From the NCBI GenBank assembly GCA_000158655.1, contig EQ973344.1, forward strand, positions 1,496,488 through 1,560,487: a stretch of 64,000 bases of DNA, given 5' to 3'. The DNA comes from [Clostridium] methylpentosum DSM 5476 (lineage in GTDB: Bacteria; Bacillota; Clostridia; Oscillospirales; Ruminococcaceae). The notes beneath the pieces are model-generated. The model was not told the origin of the DNA, did no database searches, and saw only the letters and a program-made list of their open reading frames with translations. The translations under genes were made by a program, and so were the position numbers. How positions within the stretch are numbered: position 1 is the first letter of the stretch; the number at the start of each line of letters is the position of its first letter. Below, in pieces: positions 1 through 9,071 of this stretch.

Positions 1-1
1 C

Positions 2-274
2 TCCGCCCAGATGTTCTGTAGCCGCTTCAAAGCGCTAGGGGACAAGAGCAAGCTCGACATTCTACTCCTGCTTCGACAGGGAAAAAGCTACAATCAGGAG
101 ATCGCCGCTAAGCTCGGCCTTACCCCGGCGACTGTTTCGTATCACATGGACACCCTCAACTCCTGCGGTCTAATCGATATTGAACGACAGGACCGGCGCA
201 TTTACTATTCCCTTCGGGTGGAGAAAATCTGGGATTTGATCAATGAGCTGAAAAACCGTTTTCATTTAAGTTAG
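2..274 (+). CDS. ArsR-family transcriptional regulator (5' end cut off)
   Basis: The reading frame is open from the window edge, so the start codon is probably upstream; the first internal ATG is at 11. The visible part has the ArsR/SmtB winged-helix pattern: FKALGDKSKLDILLLL, then a recognition helix around LGLTPATVSYHMDTL and a wing with DRRIYYSL. Proteins of this family repress a neighbouring gene and release DNA on metal binding or another signal. No clear metal-binding cysteine pair is visible in this fragment, so the signal is unknown. It lies 73 bp upstream of an ABC exporter and a perfect inverted repeat sits over the exporter promoter, so it probably controls that gene. Confidence 0.85.
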   Translation, partial: SAQMFCSRFKALGDKSKLDILLLLRQGKSYNQEIAAKLGLTPATVSYHMDTLNSCGLIDIERQDRRIYYSLRVEKIWDLINELKNRFHLS

Positions 275-308
275 ATAAAATTTGATATTATATTTGACGT
301 TTATCTAA
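271..308. promoter_or_regulatory. Inverted-repeat operator over exporter promoter
   Basis: A perfect 9-bp inverted repeat, TTAGATAAA (271-279) and TTTATCTAA (300-308), overlaps the -35 and spacer of the promoter below. Its left arm includes the stop codon of the ArsR-like gene. The size and spacing suit an ArsR-type dimer. The link to the adjacent regulator is inference from position. Confidence 0.6.
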
Positions 309-322
309 ATTTATGGTATCCT
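294..322 (+). promoter_or_regulatory. Sigma-A promoter for ABC exporter
   Basis: TTGACG (294-299), 17-bp spacer, TATCCT (317-322), followed by a GAAGGAGG ribosome binding site before the ATG at 348. Confidence 0.6.
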
Positions 323-347
323 GTTAGTAACGAAGGAGGATACCGCT

Positions 348-2033
348 ATGAAAGAATGTCTCAAGAAAAACAAACTGCTCCTGGTGGTGACAGCGTTCTT
401 TAGCGTCATTACCTCGGTCGGCAACGCGGTTGTCGCAATTTTCCTGCAAAAAATCATCGATGTCACGATGGGGAAGAATTTTAACGGCTTTCTCAATGTC
501 CTTCTGGCAACCCTTGTTTATATCGCCATGTATGGCCTATGCTATTTCATCTATGCGGTCACCAGCAAAATGCTGGTGCGCAACCTCACCCGGATGCTGC
601 GCAAAAAGGTGTTTCGCGGCGTTATGCGCCGGGGCTATCAGGATTTCACTTCGATCAACACAGCTGATTACATATCCGCTCTGACCAACGACATCAAGCT
701 TGTGGAGGAAAATTACATTCTTCCCCTGTTGTTGATGCTCCAGCATGCGATTACCTTTGTCGCAACGCTTGTACTGCTGCTCATCCTCAGTCCAATCGTC
801 ACCGGTTGCCTGGTGCTCTGCATGATTTTGATGTACACTATTCCAAGCTTGTTCGGCAAGGCGCTTCAGTCCCGACAGGATGTCCTGTCCGGCAAGCTCG
901 CCCGCTTCACCACTCGTCTCAAGGATATCTTTTCAGGTTACGAGGTCATCAAATCCTATCGGGTGACCGGTGAGGTGGAGGAGGAGTTTTGTCAGGAAAA
1001 CCACGAGGTTGCGGACGCCAAATACGCCGCAGACAAACTCTTTGTCATCAACGAGTCGCTTTCCCAAATGCTTGCGATTATTACCCAGGTTGTCGCCATC
1101 TTTGTCTCGGCCTATCTCGTGCTGCGGGGGAGCATTTCCATGGGTACTCTTATCGCGCTTGTCCAACTCGGCGGATCGTTTGTGTGGCCGATCGTCACGC
1201 TGATGCAGAACATCCCCAAGGTCAAGAGCATCAAGCCGGTATTGCAGCGGCTCGATGAGTTTTCGGACTACAGCGATCTTTCGTTTACCGGTACAGAGCT
1301 TCCTTCTTTTGAGACAGAACTCACAGCGAAAAATCTTGCTTTCAGTTACGACCCAGAGCACCCGGTTCTGACCGGTGCGGAATTGACGCTGCGAAAGGGG
1401 AAGAAGTACGCTGTTGTCGGGGAGAGTGGATGCGGGAAAACCACCCTGATCAAACTGCTCAGCGGTTGTTACGCGGGCTATGAAGGGGAGATTCGGCTGG
1501 ATGGCCGGGAGCTGCGCACCCTGGACATCGACCGTGTCCGCGAGATGATATCGGTCATCCATCAAAACGTGTATATGTTTGACAAGAGCATTGAGGAAAA
1601 CATCTGCATCTACCAGTCGTTCCCGCAGGAAAAGCTCGACAATGCACTTCGGCTCAGCGGAGTCGACCGCTTCCTCAGCCAGACAACCGATGGGCTCGCC
1701 TCTCCAGTCGGGGAAAACGGCGCCAACCTCTCAGGCGGGCAGCGGCAGCGCATCGCGATTGCCCGCGCGCTCATCCAGCGCACCCCCATCCTCATTCTTG
1801 ACGAGGGAACTTCTGCCATTGACATGCAGACAGCGTACGACATCGAGAGCCGCCTGCTCAAAATCCCCGAGCTGACGCTGCTCACCATCACCCACAAGAT
1901 GAGTGGAGAGCTGCTCGGCAAATACGATGAGATCATCTTCATGAAAGAAGGGATTGTGGCTGAAATGGGGAATCTTGAGGAGCTGCTGCGCAGAAAATCT
2001 GAGTTTGCCACCTTTTATTCGCTGAATATCTAA
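348..2033 (+). CDS. ABC exporter half-transporter (permease fused to ATPase)
   Basis: A 561-residue half-transporter of the type that exports drugs, peptides or lipids, acting as a dimer in the cell membrane. The N-terminal ~300 residues are membrane helices (for example VVTAFFSVITSVGNAVVAIF). The C-terminal ATPase has Walker A GESGCGKTT, signature LSGGQRQ, Walker B LILDEGTSAID and the switch histidine in TITHKM. The D-loop region reads DEGTSAID rather than the usual DEATSALD, which is a mild variation. The gene follows an ArsR-type regulator and its promoter carries a palindromic operator, so expression is probably induced by whatever the regulator senses. The substrate cannot be read from the sequence. 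A terminator follows at once, so it is transcribed alone. Confidence 0.9.
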   Translation: MKECLKKNKLLLVVTAFFSVITSVGNAVVAIFLQKIIDVTMGKNFNGFLNVLLATLVYIAMYGLCYFIYAVTSKMLVRNLTRMLRKKVFRGVMRRGYQDFTSINTADYISALTNDIKLVEENYILPLLLMLQHAITFVATLVLLLILSPIVTGCLVLCMILMYTIPSLFGKALQSRQDVLSGKLARFTTRLKDIFSGYEVIKSYRVTGEVEEEFCQENHEVADAKYAADKLFVINESLSQMLAIITQVVAIFVSAYLVLRGSISMGTLIALVQLGGSFVWPIVTLMQNIPKVKSIKPVLQRLDEFSDYSDLSFTGTELPSFETELTAKNLAFSYDPEHPVLTGAELTLRKGKKYAVVGESGCGKTTLIKLLSGCYAGYEGEIRLDGRELRTLDIDRVREMISVIHQNVYMFDKSIEENICIYQSFPQEKLDNALRLSGVDRFLSQTTDGLASPVGENGANLSGGQRQRIAIARALIQRTPILILDEGTSAIDMQTAYDIESRLLKIPELTLLTITHKMSGELLGKYDEIIFMKEGIVAEMGNLEELLRRKSEFATFYSLNI

Positions 2034-2046
2034 AAGGCGCTGTTTT

Positions 2047-2080
2047 GGGCCGGCAGGGAATCTTGCCGGCCCATTTTGTG
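2047..2080 (+). terminator. Rho-independent terminator of ABC exporter
   Basis: Perfect 9-bp stem GGGCCGGCA / TGCCGGCCC (2047-2055, 2064-2072) followed by ATTTTGTG. Confidence 0.75.
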
Positions 2081-2402
2081 TAGACAAAAAACACGCTACA
2101 GCATAGTTTGGGGATAGGAATATTCAGCGAGAAGCCGTATGTGAATTCCGGCAAGCCCGCAAAAAACAAGGCGCTGCAACGCTGCTTGCGGTTGTGCAGA
2201 GGATTTTCGGAACCAGCGTCTACGCTGTAGATGGTAACTCTGGCATTCTGCAATCCTTTTTGTGCCAAATCTCAGCTGACTTCCGCAGTTACAAAAGAGT
2301 AACAGCATGGGGAGCTTACGCGGTATTCTCTTAATCTTTGGCCGGGCTGTTTCAGCATTGATTCAGATTCGTCCCGACTGTAACAAACGAGGTGGAGCAC
2401 AG
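2081..2402. other. Intergenic stretch without a recognised gene
   Basis: About 320 bp between the exporter terminator and the membrane-protein gene. Frames are open for short runs on both strands, but none has a convincing ribosome binding site or recognisable motif. I see no clear promoter for the next gene. Confidence 0.5.
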
Positions 2403-2849
2403 ATGAACACGAAGTTTCGAGTCAAGCGAAATACCCTGCTTCTTATTGCCGGCCTTGTCTGGATGGCCGCGGGGGTCAACATTCTGCGCATCGGCGTGGT
2501 GGAATGGGGTGGACATTGGCACTGGCCGCTGGTGGAATTCCTGACGGCAGCAGTGGTGTTCGGGCTGTTTTTTCGATTTGTCTTTTCTAAAATGGTCAAC
2601 AAGCACAGCAGGAGAATCCGCGGCTACCAAGCGGAACAGATTCCGGTTTACCGCTTTTTTGATGGGAAATCCTACCTGATTATGGCCTGTATGATCACCT
2701 TTGGCATTGTACTGCGCGCATCCCATCTGCTGCCGCCCCTTTTTATCGGGGTCTTTTACACCGGGTTGGGCGCCTCCTTGGCAGGAGCAGGAATCTTTTT
2801 TGTCGTCCGCTTTTGCAGGCGGTTTGCCGAACAGCCCTCCGAATGTTAA
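2403..2849 (+). CDS. Small polytopic membrane protein, function unknown
   Basis: I chose the ATG at 2403 because GAGGTGG lies 8-9 bases upstream; an in-frame ATG at 2307 has no such site. The 148-residue product has four likely membrane segments: TLLLIAGLVWMAAGVNIL, the region around EFLTAAVVFGLFFRFVF, SYLIMACMITFGIVL and the C-terminal FIGVFYTGLGASLAGAGIFF. A basic cytoplasmic loop (KMVNKHSRRIRGY) separates the two halves. No catalytic motif is visible and I do not recognise the family. It stands alone, flanked by hairpins, so context gives no function. Confidence 0.7.
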   Translation: MNTKFRVKRNTLLLIAGLVWMAAGVNILRIGVVEWGGHWHWPLVEFLTAAVVFGLFFRFVFSKMVNKHSRRIRGYQAEQIPVYRFFDGKSYLIMACMITFGIVLRASHLLPPLFIGVFYTGLGASLAGAGIFFVVRFCRRFAEQPSEC

Positions 2850-2850
2850 A

Positions 2851-2883
2851 AAACAGCGTCTGGCTAACTGCTGGACGCTGTTT
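2851..2883 (+). terminator. Hairpin after the small membrane-protein gene
   Basis: AAACAGCGTC (2851-2860) pairs with GACGCTGTTT (2874-2883) across a 13-nt loop. The T-run is short, so termination may be weak. Confidence 0.5.
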
Positions 2884-3145
2884 ATGGGTGTATGAGCTGC
2901 AACTTGGATCAGACTGAAATGCTGGCGGTTTTGGGAAAACAGAACAATGGCTAGGGAAATTCCAGGTGAGTCTACTTTGATCTTGGTAGAGTGCATCACA
3001 GGAACAACTTGGGAAAGGCGAGATAGAGTTTGCAGCCGTGTGCCATTTGGGGCTGGCTCAGACATCCAATCAGGCGGCAGTATAAACGGATCAACAGAGC
3101 GGAAGAGTCCACACTTTGGCGAATGAACTATTGGACAGGCAGTGT

Positions 3146-3185
3146 AAAACACCCCGCTGTAGATAAATCTACAGCGGGGTGTTTT
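3146..3185. terminator. Bidirectional terminator between convergent genes
   Basis: A perfect 19-bp stem (3146-3164 with 3167-3185), core CACCCCGCTGTAG, has A- and T-runs at its ends. It can stop transcription in both directions and sits downstream of glnN on the minus strand. Confidence 0.75.
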
Positions 3186-3332
3186 ACTGGAACAAAATTT
3201 AACTATACAGTCCCGCAAGAGGGATTTTAGTTCGAGTGGGAAAGGAGAAAGCGTCGTTTCTTTCCCATAAAAACTCAGCTAGTGAACCGTTATGACAGAG
3301 ATCACACAGGAAGCTGGTTTGAAAAAGCGCAG

Positions 3333-5414
3333 TTAAACTCTGTGAAGCAGGTCGGTGTAGGTTGGGATCGGCCAGTACTCTGCTGAGGTGATCGTCTCAA
3401 GATTGTCGACGCAGTCGCGCAGGTTGTTCATCTGTGGAATGATTTTGTCCCGGCAATTTTGCGCTGTGACAAGGAAATCCACAGAACCAGAGGCCTCGAG
3501 CTCCGCCTCGAGCATCTCGGTCATCTGGCTGATGCAGTCGATCATGGAAGAGAGCTTGTCAAGATGCTTTTTCATCGCAGCGTTTTGAATGCCCGACGCG
3601 GCGAGCTCGTTGTAGGAGGCTGCGATGTCTCCGGCGTACCGCATGGCGGCGGGGAGGATCTGGCGTTTGACCATCTCAAGCATGGTGTTTGCCTCAATAG
3701 TGATCGTTTTGGCGTAGTTTTCGAGCAGAATTTCATACCGCGAATGGCACTCGATATCCGAGAGAATGCCAAACCGGGAGAGCACCTCGACGTTTTTGTC
3801 CTGTATCATCGCTTTAGCGGCGTCGACCGAGTTGTTGATGTTGGGAAGGCCCAGCTTTTCCGCGTGCTCAACCCATTCTTCGGTGTAACCGTTGCCGTTG
3901 AAAATGATTTTGCCGTGATTGTGCATCGTGTCGGCCACAATTGACTTGATCTCTGCGTCAAAGTTCTTGGCGTTTTCGAGGCGGTCCGCAAATTCCTCAA
4001 GGGAATCGGCAACAATGGTGTTGAGCACCCAGTTGGGAGCAGCAATGGATGCGGAGGAACCGACCATGCGGAACTCGAATTTATTGCCGGTGAACGCAAA
4101 CGGGGAGGTGCGGTTGCGGTCGCTGTCATCCTTGGGCAGGTTGGGGAGGGTGGCGACGCTCGTCTCAAACATCCCGATCATCTCTTCGGTGTGGGCGCTG
4201 CCCTCTGCGATGTCCTGTAGGATGCTCGTGAGATGCTCTCCGAGGAAAATCGAGATGATGGCCGGCGGAGCTTCGTTTGCACCGAGCCGGTGGTCATTCC
4301 CCGCACTCGAGGCGGTGACCCGCAGCAGTTCTGGGTACTTGTCGAGCGCCTGGATGACCGCACAGAGGAAAATGAGGAACTGGACGTTGTCGTAGGGGGT
4401 TTTTCCAGGGTTAAAGAGGTTCATTCCGTCGTTGGTGGAGAGCGACCAGTTGTTGTGTTTGCCCGAACCGTTGATGTGGTCAAACGGCTTTTCGTGCAGC
4501 AGGCAGGCGAGGCCGTTCTGCTTGGCGACGATGCGCATCATCTCCATGGTGAGCTGGTTGTGGTCGGTCGCGATATTTGCCGACTCAAACACCGGCGCGA
4601 GCTCGTGCTGCGCGGGCGCGACCTCGTTGTGTTTGGTCTTGGAGGTGACGCCGAGTTCCCACAGGCGGGTGTCGAGCTGGCGCATGTATTCGCCGACCCG
4701 CAGCCGGATTCTGCCGCAGTAGTGGTCGTCCATCTCCTGGCCCTTGGGCGGTTTTGCGCCGAACAGGGTGCGGCCGCAGATTTTGAGGTCAAGCCGGTTC
4801 TCATAGTTCTTGCGATCGACGAGGAAATACTCCTGCTCTGCCCCGACAGTCGAAATGACCCGGGTGGAGGTGGTGTTGCCAAACAGCCGCAGAATGCGCA
4901 AAGCCTGTTTGGAGATGACCTCCATTGAGCGCAGAAGGGGGGTTTTTGCGTCGAGCGCCTCGCCGGTGTAAGCACAGAAAGCGGTCGGAATGTAGAGGGT
5001 CCCCTCCTTGATAAAGGCGGGAGAGGTGCAGTCCCACATGGTGTAGCCGCGCGCCTCAAAGGTGTTGCGCAATCCCCCGTTGGGGAAGGAGGAGGCATCC
5101 GGCTCCCCCTTGATGAGTTCTTTTCCGGAAAATTCGAGAATGACCTTGCCGTCCTCCTGGGGGGAGATAAAGCTGTCGTGTTTGCCGGCGGTGATTCCGG
5201 TCATCGGCTGGAACCAGTGGGTGAAATGGGTCGCTCCGTTTTCCACAGCCCAGTCCTTCATCGCAGTTGCAACAACGTTGGCTACATCCGGTTCGAGAGG
5301 GCAGCCGTCGTCGACCGAATGCTTGAGGCTTTTGTAGATTGGGCGGGGAAGCCGCTCCACCATCACCTCGTCACTGAACACCTTACAGCCAAATCGGGCA
5401 GAAAATTCGCACAT
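3333..5414 (-). CDS. glnN: Glutamine synthetase type III
   Basis: Makes glutamine from glutamate, ammonia and ATP. The 693-residue length and the order of motifs match type III (GlnN) rather than the ~450-residue type I enzyme. Near the N-terminus is THFTHWFQPMTGITAGKHDSF, later EVAPAQHELAPVFE, and HEKPFDHINGSGKHNNWS in the catalytic core, with NEAPPAIISIFLG further on. GGAGG lies six bases before the ATG. It is 29 bp downstream of asnA on the same strand, so both probably share one transcript and act together in ammonia assimilation. No regulator-binding site was identified. Confidence 0.95.
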   Translation of the reverse strand: MCEFSARFGCKVFSDEVMVERLPRPIYKSLKHSVDDGCPLEPDVANVVATAMKDWAVENGATHFTHWFQPMTGITAGKHDSFISPQEDGKVILEFSGKELIKGEPDASSFPNGGLRNTFEARGYTMWDCTSPAFIKEGTLYIPTAFCAYTGEALDAKTPLLRSMEVISKQALRILRLFGNTTSTRVISTVGAEQEYFLVDRKNYENRLDLKICGRTLFGAKPPKGQEMDDHYCGRIRLRVGEYMRQLDTRLWELGVTSKTKHNEVAPAQHELAPVFESANIATDHNQLTMEMMRIVAKQNGLACLLHEKPFDHINGSGKHNNWSLSTNDGMNLFNPGKTPYDNVQFLIFLCAVIQALDKYPELLRVTASSAGNDHRLGANEAPPAIISIFLGEHLTSILQDIAEGSAHTEEMIGMFETSVATLPNLPKDDSDRNRTSPFAFTGNKFEFRMVGSSASIAAPNWVLNTIVADSLEEFADRLENAKNFDAEIKSIVADTMHNHGKIIFNGNGYTEEWVEHAEKLGLPNINNSVDAAKAMIQDKNVEVLSRFGILSDIECHSRYEILLENYAKTITIEANTMLEMVKRQILPAAMRYAGDIAASYNELAASGIQNAAMKKHLDKLSSMIDCISQMTEMLEAELEASGSVDFLVTAQNCRDKIIPQMNNLRDCVDNLETITSAEYWPIPTYTDLLHRV

Positions 5415-5443
5415 ATGTAACCTCCATCAACATCATTCATTAC

Positions 5444-6457
5444 TTACAGCAGGGTGATTCCGTTTTTTGCGCACAGGTCGATCATCTCCTCCGACCAGAC
5501 AGACGCCTGCACTTCTCCGATATGCGCCTTTTGCAGCAGCAGCATACAGATGCGGGACTGGCCGATTCCGCCCCCCATCGTCAGGGGCAGCTCGCCGTCG
5601 AGCAGCATTTTGTGGAAGGGGAGCGCTTTGCGTTCCTCACAGCCGGCGAGCTTCAGCTGGCGCTCGAGCGCAGCGCTGTCGACCCGGATGCCCATCGAGG
5701 AAATCTCGAGCGCGTGGCCGAGAACCGGATACCAAACGAGCAGGTCCCCGTTGAGGGTCCAGTCGTCGTAGTCGGGCGCGCGGCCGTCGTGCGGCTTTCC
5801 GCTTTTGAGCCTGCCCCCGATCTGCATGAGAAACACCGTCTGGTGTTCTTTGCAGATTGCGTCCTCCCGCTGTTTGGGGGTCAGGTCGGGGTAGAGGTCC
5901 TCGAGTTCCTGGGTGGTGATGAAAAAGACATCTTCCTTTAAAAATGACTCGATCTGGGAATACTGCCGGTGCAGTTCGTTCTGAGTGTCCTTGAGCGCTT
6001 TCATAATCTGTTTGACTGTTTGCTGAAGCGTATCCAGATTGCGGTTTTTTTCCTCAATGATTTTTTCCCAGTCCCACTGGTCGACGTACACCGAGTGGTG
6101 GTTGTCGAGGTCCTCGTCGCGGCGGATGGCGTTCATATCGGTGTACAACCCTTCGCCCGGCGCAATGCCGTAGCGCTTGAGGGCGAGGCGTTTCCATTTC
6201 GCGAGGGAGTGGACAATCTGGACGTTGGCGCCGAGCTCCTTGATGTCGAATTGGACGGCGCGCTCGACCCCGTTGAGATCGTCGTTGAGGCCGGTCTCGG
6301 GGCGGACGAACAGCGGTGCGGACACCCTGGTCAGATGCAGGTTCTCCGCGAGCTTTGTCTGAAAGGTGTCTTTGACGAGCTTAATGGCTTTTTCCGTTTC
6401 CAAAATGTTGAGCTTGGACCAGTAACCCTCCGGGAGGATGAGCAGTTCGGTTCCCAA
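5444..6457 (-). CDS. asnA: Aspartate--ammonia ligase (asparagine synthetase A)
   Basis: Forms asparagine from aspartate, ammonia and ATP; a class II aminoacyl-tRNA-synthetase-like fold. Recognisable pieces are [18 protein letters not shown] near the start, [18 protein letters not shown], the [11 protein letters not shown] segment, [10 protein letters not shown] and the C-terminal [17 protein letters not shown]. The start is probably the TTG at 6457: AAAGGAG lies 8 bases upstream at 6466-6472. A longer reading from a TTG at 6475 would translate the ribosome binding site itself. That gives 337 residues, close to the family's ~330. It leads an operon with glnN. Confidence 0.92.
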   Translation of the reverse strand: MGTELLILPEGYWSKLNILETEKAIKLVKDTFQTKLAENLHLTRVSAPLFVRPETGLNDDLNGVERAVQFDIKELGANVQIVHSLAKWKRLALKRYGIAPGEGLYTDMNAIRRDEDLDNHHSVYVDQWDWEKIIEEKNRNLDTLQQTVKQIMKALKDTQNELHRQYSQIESFLKEDVFFITTQELEDLYPDLTPKQREDAICKEHQTVFLMQIGGRLKSGKPHDGRAPDYDDWTLNGDLLVWYPVLGHALEISSMGIRVDSAALERQLKLAGCEERKALPFHKMLLDGELPLTMGGGIGQSRICMLLLQKAHIGEVQASVWSEEMIDLCAKNGITLL

Positions 6458-6497
6458 TAATACCGCTCCTTTCAATTAGTTCATTCACATTTCATTT

Positions 6498-6526
6498 ATT
6501 TTACCATTATCTGAGCTGATTTGCAA
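6498..6526 (-). promoter_or_regulatory. Promoter of asnA-glnN
   Basis: On the minus strand: TTGCAA (6526-6521), 17-bp spacer, TAAAAT (6503-6498). Confidence 0.6.
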
Positions 6527-6565
6527 TAAAGATTTTGTGAAGCGGGGGATTCGCCAAGATTTTGT

Positions 6566-6594
6566 TTGATTTTTCTGGGAAAGAGAGGTATAAT
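6566..6594 (+). promoter_or_regulatory. Promoter of the murD operon
   Basis: TTGATT (6566-6571), 17-bp spacer, TATAAT (6589-6594), diverging from the asnA promoter. Confidence 0.65.
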
Positions 6595-6632
6595 TATTTA
6601 GTTCTTTATCATTTAGTACTGGAGGCTTTACA

Positions 6633-8024
6633 ATGCCATCAAAAGTGGACCGTTTTTTTGACGAAATGCAGGGCAGGCGCATTGCGTTTATCGGCATGGG
6701 CGTCACCAATTTCAATATCATCAAGCTGTTTGTGCGCAAGGGGCTCGACGTCACGGTATGCGATCGCAGCACCGCGGAAAAGTTGGGGGCCGCCTACGAC
6801 GAGCTCGCCGGTCTTGGGGTGCAGTTTGTGCTCGGTGACGGGTATCTGGACACCCTCACCGATTACGATGTGATTTTTCGCTCCCCCGGCGTGTATTTCA
6901 ACCAACCGGCGCTCGCCCGCGCGCGGGAGCAGGGGTGTGTCGTCACTTCCGAGATGGAGGTGTTTTTCGAGCTCTGCCCCTGCAAAATCTACGCGGTGAC
7001 CGGCTCGGACGGCAAGACCACCACCACCACCCTCATCAGCGAGATGCTGAAGGCCCAAGATTACAACGTCCATCTCGGCGGCAACATCGGCAAAGCGCTG
7101 CTGCCCGGCATTGAGGAGATCGGGCCGGACGACGTCGCGGTGGTGGAACTCTCGAGTTTTCAGCTGCTGTCGATGCGGCAGTCGCCCGACGTGGCGGTCA
7201 TCACCAACATCGCCCCCAACCACCTCGACGTACACGGGACGATGGAGGAATACATCCAGTGCAAATGCCACCTGCTGTGGCACCAGAATGCCTTTTCCAA
7301 GGCAGTGCTCAACGCGGACAACGAGATCACCGATGGGCTGAGCGGCTACGTGCGCGGCAGACTGTGCAAATTCAGCCGCAGAGCGGCTCCGCACACCGGG
7401 GCGTGGGCGGATGAAAACGGGGACATTTTCCTGATGGACAACGGGAAACAGACACTGCTCTTCAATCAAAATCAGATCCGCCTCCCCGGCACCCACAATG
7501 TGGAGAATTATCTCGCTGCCATCGCCGCGGTCAGCGGGGTGGTTGAGCCCGCAAACATCCTCAAAGTCGCTCGGGAGTTTGGCGGGGTGCAGCACCGCAT
7601 CGAATTTGTGCGGGAACTCGACGGGGTGAAGTGGTACAACGATTCGATTGCCACCAGCCCCACCCGGACGATCGCCGGCCTCAACGCGTTTGAACAAAAG
7701 CTCATCATCATCGCGGGCGGGTACGACAAAAAATTGTCCTATGAGCCGCTCGCCCCGGTGCTGGTGAGCAAATCCAAGGCGCTCATCCTGATGGGCACGA
7801 CCGCCCCGAAAATCCAGCAGGCGGTGGTCGACTGTTCCGGCTACGATCCCGAACTGCTTCCCATCTACCACGTCGCCTCGATGGAGGAAGCGGTCACCCT
7901 TGCGCGCAAAATTGCAAGCGCTGGAGATATCATTTCCCTTTCCCCCGCGTCGGCGAGTTTTGATCTGTACAAAAATTTTGAGGTGCGGGGAAACCATTAC
8001 AAAGATCTGGTCAACAGCCTGTAA
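6633..8024 (+). CDS. murD: UDP-N-acetylmuramoyl-L-alanine--D-glutamate ligase
   Basis: Cytoplasmic Mur ligase that adds D-glutamate to UDP-MurNAc-L-alanine during peptidoglycan precursor synthesis. The N-terminal nucleotide-sugar domain contains IAFIGMGVTNFNIIKLF. The central domain has the ATP loop GSDGKTTTTTLI, then NIGKALL, ELSSFQL and NIAPNHLDVHGTMEEY. The C-terminal domain contains HRIEFV, WYNDSIATSPTRTIAGL and IIAGGYDKKLSYEPL. The 463-residue length is normal. GGAGG precedes the ATG by 7 bases. It is the first gene of a run that continues with two M42 peptidases, unusual company for murD, which more often sits in the dcw cluster. Confidence 0.95.
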   Translation: MPSKVDRFFDEMQGRRIAFIGMGVTNFNIIKLFVRKGLDVTVCDRSTAEKLGAAYDELAGLGVQFVLGDGYLDTLTDYDVIFRSPGVYFNQPALARAREQGCVVTSEMEVFFELCPCKIYAVTGSDGKTTTTTLISEMLKAQDYNVHLGGNIGKALLPGIEEIGPDDVAVVELSSFQLLSMRQSPDVAVITNIAPNHLDVHGTMEEYIQCKCHLLWHQNAFSKAVLNADNEITDGLSGYVRGRLCKFSRRAAPHTGAWADENGDIFLMDNGKQTLLFNQNQIRLPGTHNVENYLAAIAAVSGVVEPANILKVAREFGGVQHRIEFVRELDGVKWYNDSIATSPTRTIAGLNAFEQKLIIIAGGYDKKLSYEPLAPVLVSKSKALILMGTTAPKIQQAVVDCSGYDPELLPIYHVASMEEAVTLARKIASAGDIISLSPASASFDLYKNFEVRGNHYKDLVNSL

Positions 8025-8036
8025 GGAGAAAAAACA

Positions 8037-9071
8037 ATGGAAACAAAAGAACTGCTGCGCACCTTGTCCGAAGCGGTCGGGGTGGCGGGATTGGAAGGCG
8101 GCGCGGTCGAGTGCGCCAAGCGCCTGGCTGAACCATACGTGCGCAAACTGACAACCGACCCGAGCGGCAACCTCATCGCCGAGGTGTGGCCCGCTCAGCA
8201 AGGGCAGCCGCACATTCTGCTCGACGCCCACATTGACGAAATCGGGATGATTGTCACCTCGGTGGAGGAAAACGGGTTTCTGCACGTCTCAAACTGCGGG
8301 GGAGTGGACCGCAAGGTGCTGCTTGCGCAGGAAGTGGTGATCCATGGCAAGGAGGAGCTTGTCGGCGTCATCTCGAGCAAGCCCCCCCACCTCGCTTCAG
8401 CGGACGACGCGAAAAAGACTCCCGAGATGGATGAAATCCTGATTGACACCGGGCTTTCGACCGAGCGGGTCAAGCAGCTGATTTCGCCCGGTGACCGCGT
8501 TACAGTGCAGGGATACTTCCGCGAGCTGCTCGGGGACCGGGTGAGTGGCAAGGCGCTCGACGACCGCGCAGGCGTCGCGGCGCTGATCAAGGCGGCGGAG
8601 CTGCTGCAGGGCGAGCCGTGTAGTTGCGGGCTGACGCTGCTGCTGAGCACTCAGGAGGAGACCGGAACCCGCGGCGCAACCACCGGCGGCTTTGCCGTCC
8701 AGCCGGACATCGCCCTGTCGGTCGACGTGAGTTTTGCGCTCACCAGCGACGCGCCGGAGCACAAATGCGGTAAGATGGGAGAGGGCGCGATGATTGGCGT
8801 CTCCCCAACGCTCGACGCTGGGATCACCAACCAGCTCATTGAAATTGCCGAGCGGTGCGGGATTCCCCACCAGCTCGAGGTAATGGGTGGGGAGACCTCG
8901 ACCAATGCCGATGTGATCTCCCTCGCGGGCAGCGGGGTTAAAACCGGCCTTTGCTCCATTCCGCTGCGGTACATGCACACCCCAATTGAGACCATCGCGG
9001 TGGCGGATGTCGACGCGGTGGCGCGGCTGCTCGCCGAATTTGTACGGGAAGCGGGGAAACAGAATGCTTGA
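8037..9071 (+). CDS. M42 family metallo-aminopeptidase (first copy)
   Basis: A cytoplasmic dinuclear-metal aminopeptidase of the M42 family (glutamyl aminopeptidase, FrvX, TET type), which trims peptides and usually forms large oligomers. Visible metal and catalytic motifs: LLDAHIDEIGM (H and nearby D), ALDDRAGVAAL (bridging D), QEETGTRGA (general-base E pair), VDVSFA and the C-terminal YMHTPIE (H). Length 344 is typical. AAGGAG lies 8 bases before the ATG. The next gene is a second M42 enzyme that overlaps it by 8 bp, so the two are translationally coupled and may co-assemble or split substrate preferences. Confidence 0.9.
   Translation: METKELLRTLSEAVGVAGLEGGAVECAKRLAEPYVRKLTTDPSGNLIAEVWPAQQGQPHILLDAHIDEIGMIVTSVEENGFLHVSNCGGVDRKVLLAQEVVIHGKEELVGVISSKPPHLASADDAKKTPEMDEILIDTGLSTERVKQLISPGDRVTVQGYFRELLGDRVSGKALDDRAGVAALIKAAELLQGEPCSCGLTLLLSTQEETGTRGATTGGFAVQPDIALSVDVSFALTSDAPEHKCGKMGEGAMIGVSPTLDAGITNQLIEIAERCGIPHQLEVMGGETSTNADVISLAGSGVKTGLCSIPLRYMHTPIETIAVADVDAVARLLAEFVREAGKQNA

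Noticed and set aside
2096..2308. Open frames between the ABC exporter and the small membrane protein
   Set aside because: Neither strand gives a start site with a ribosome binding site; nothing resembles a known domain.
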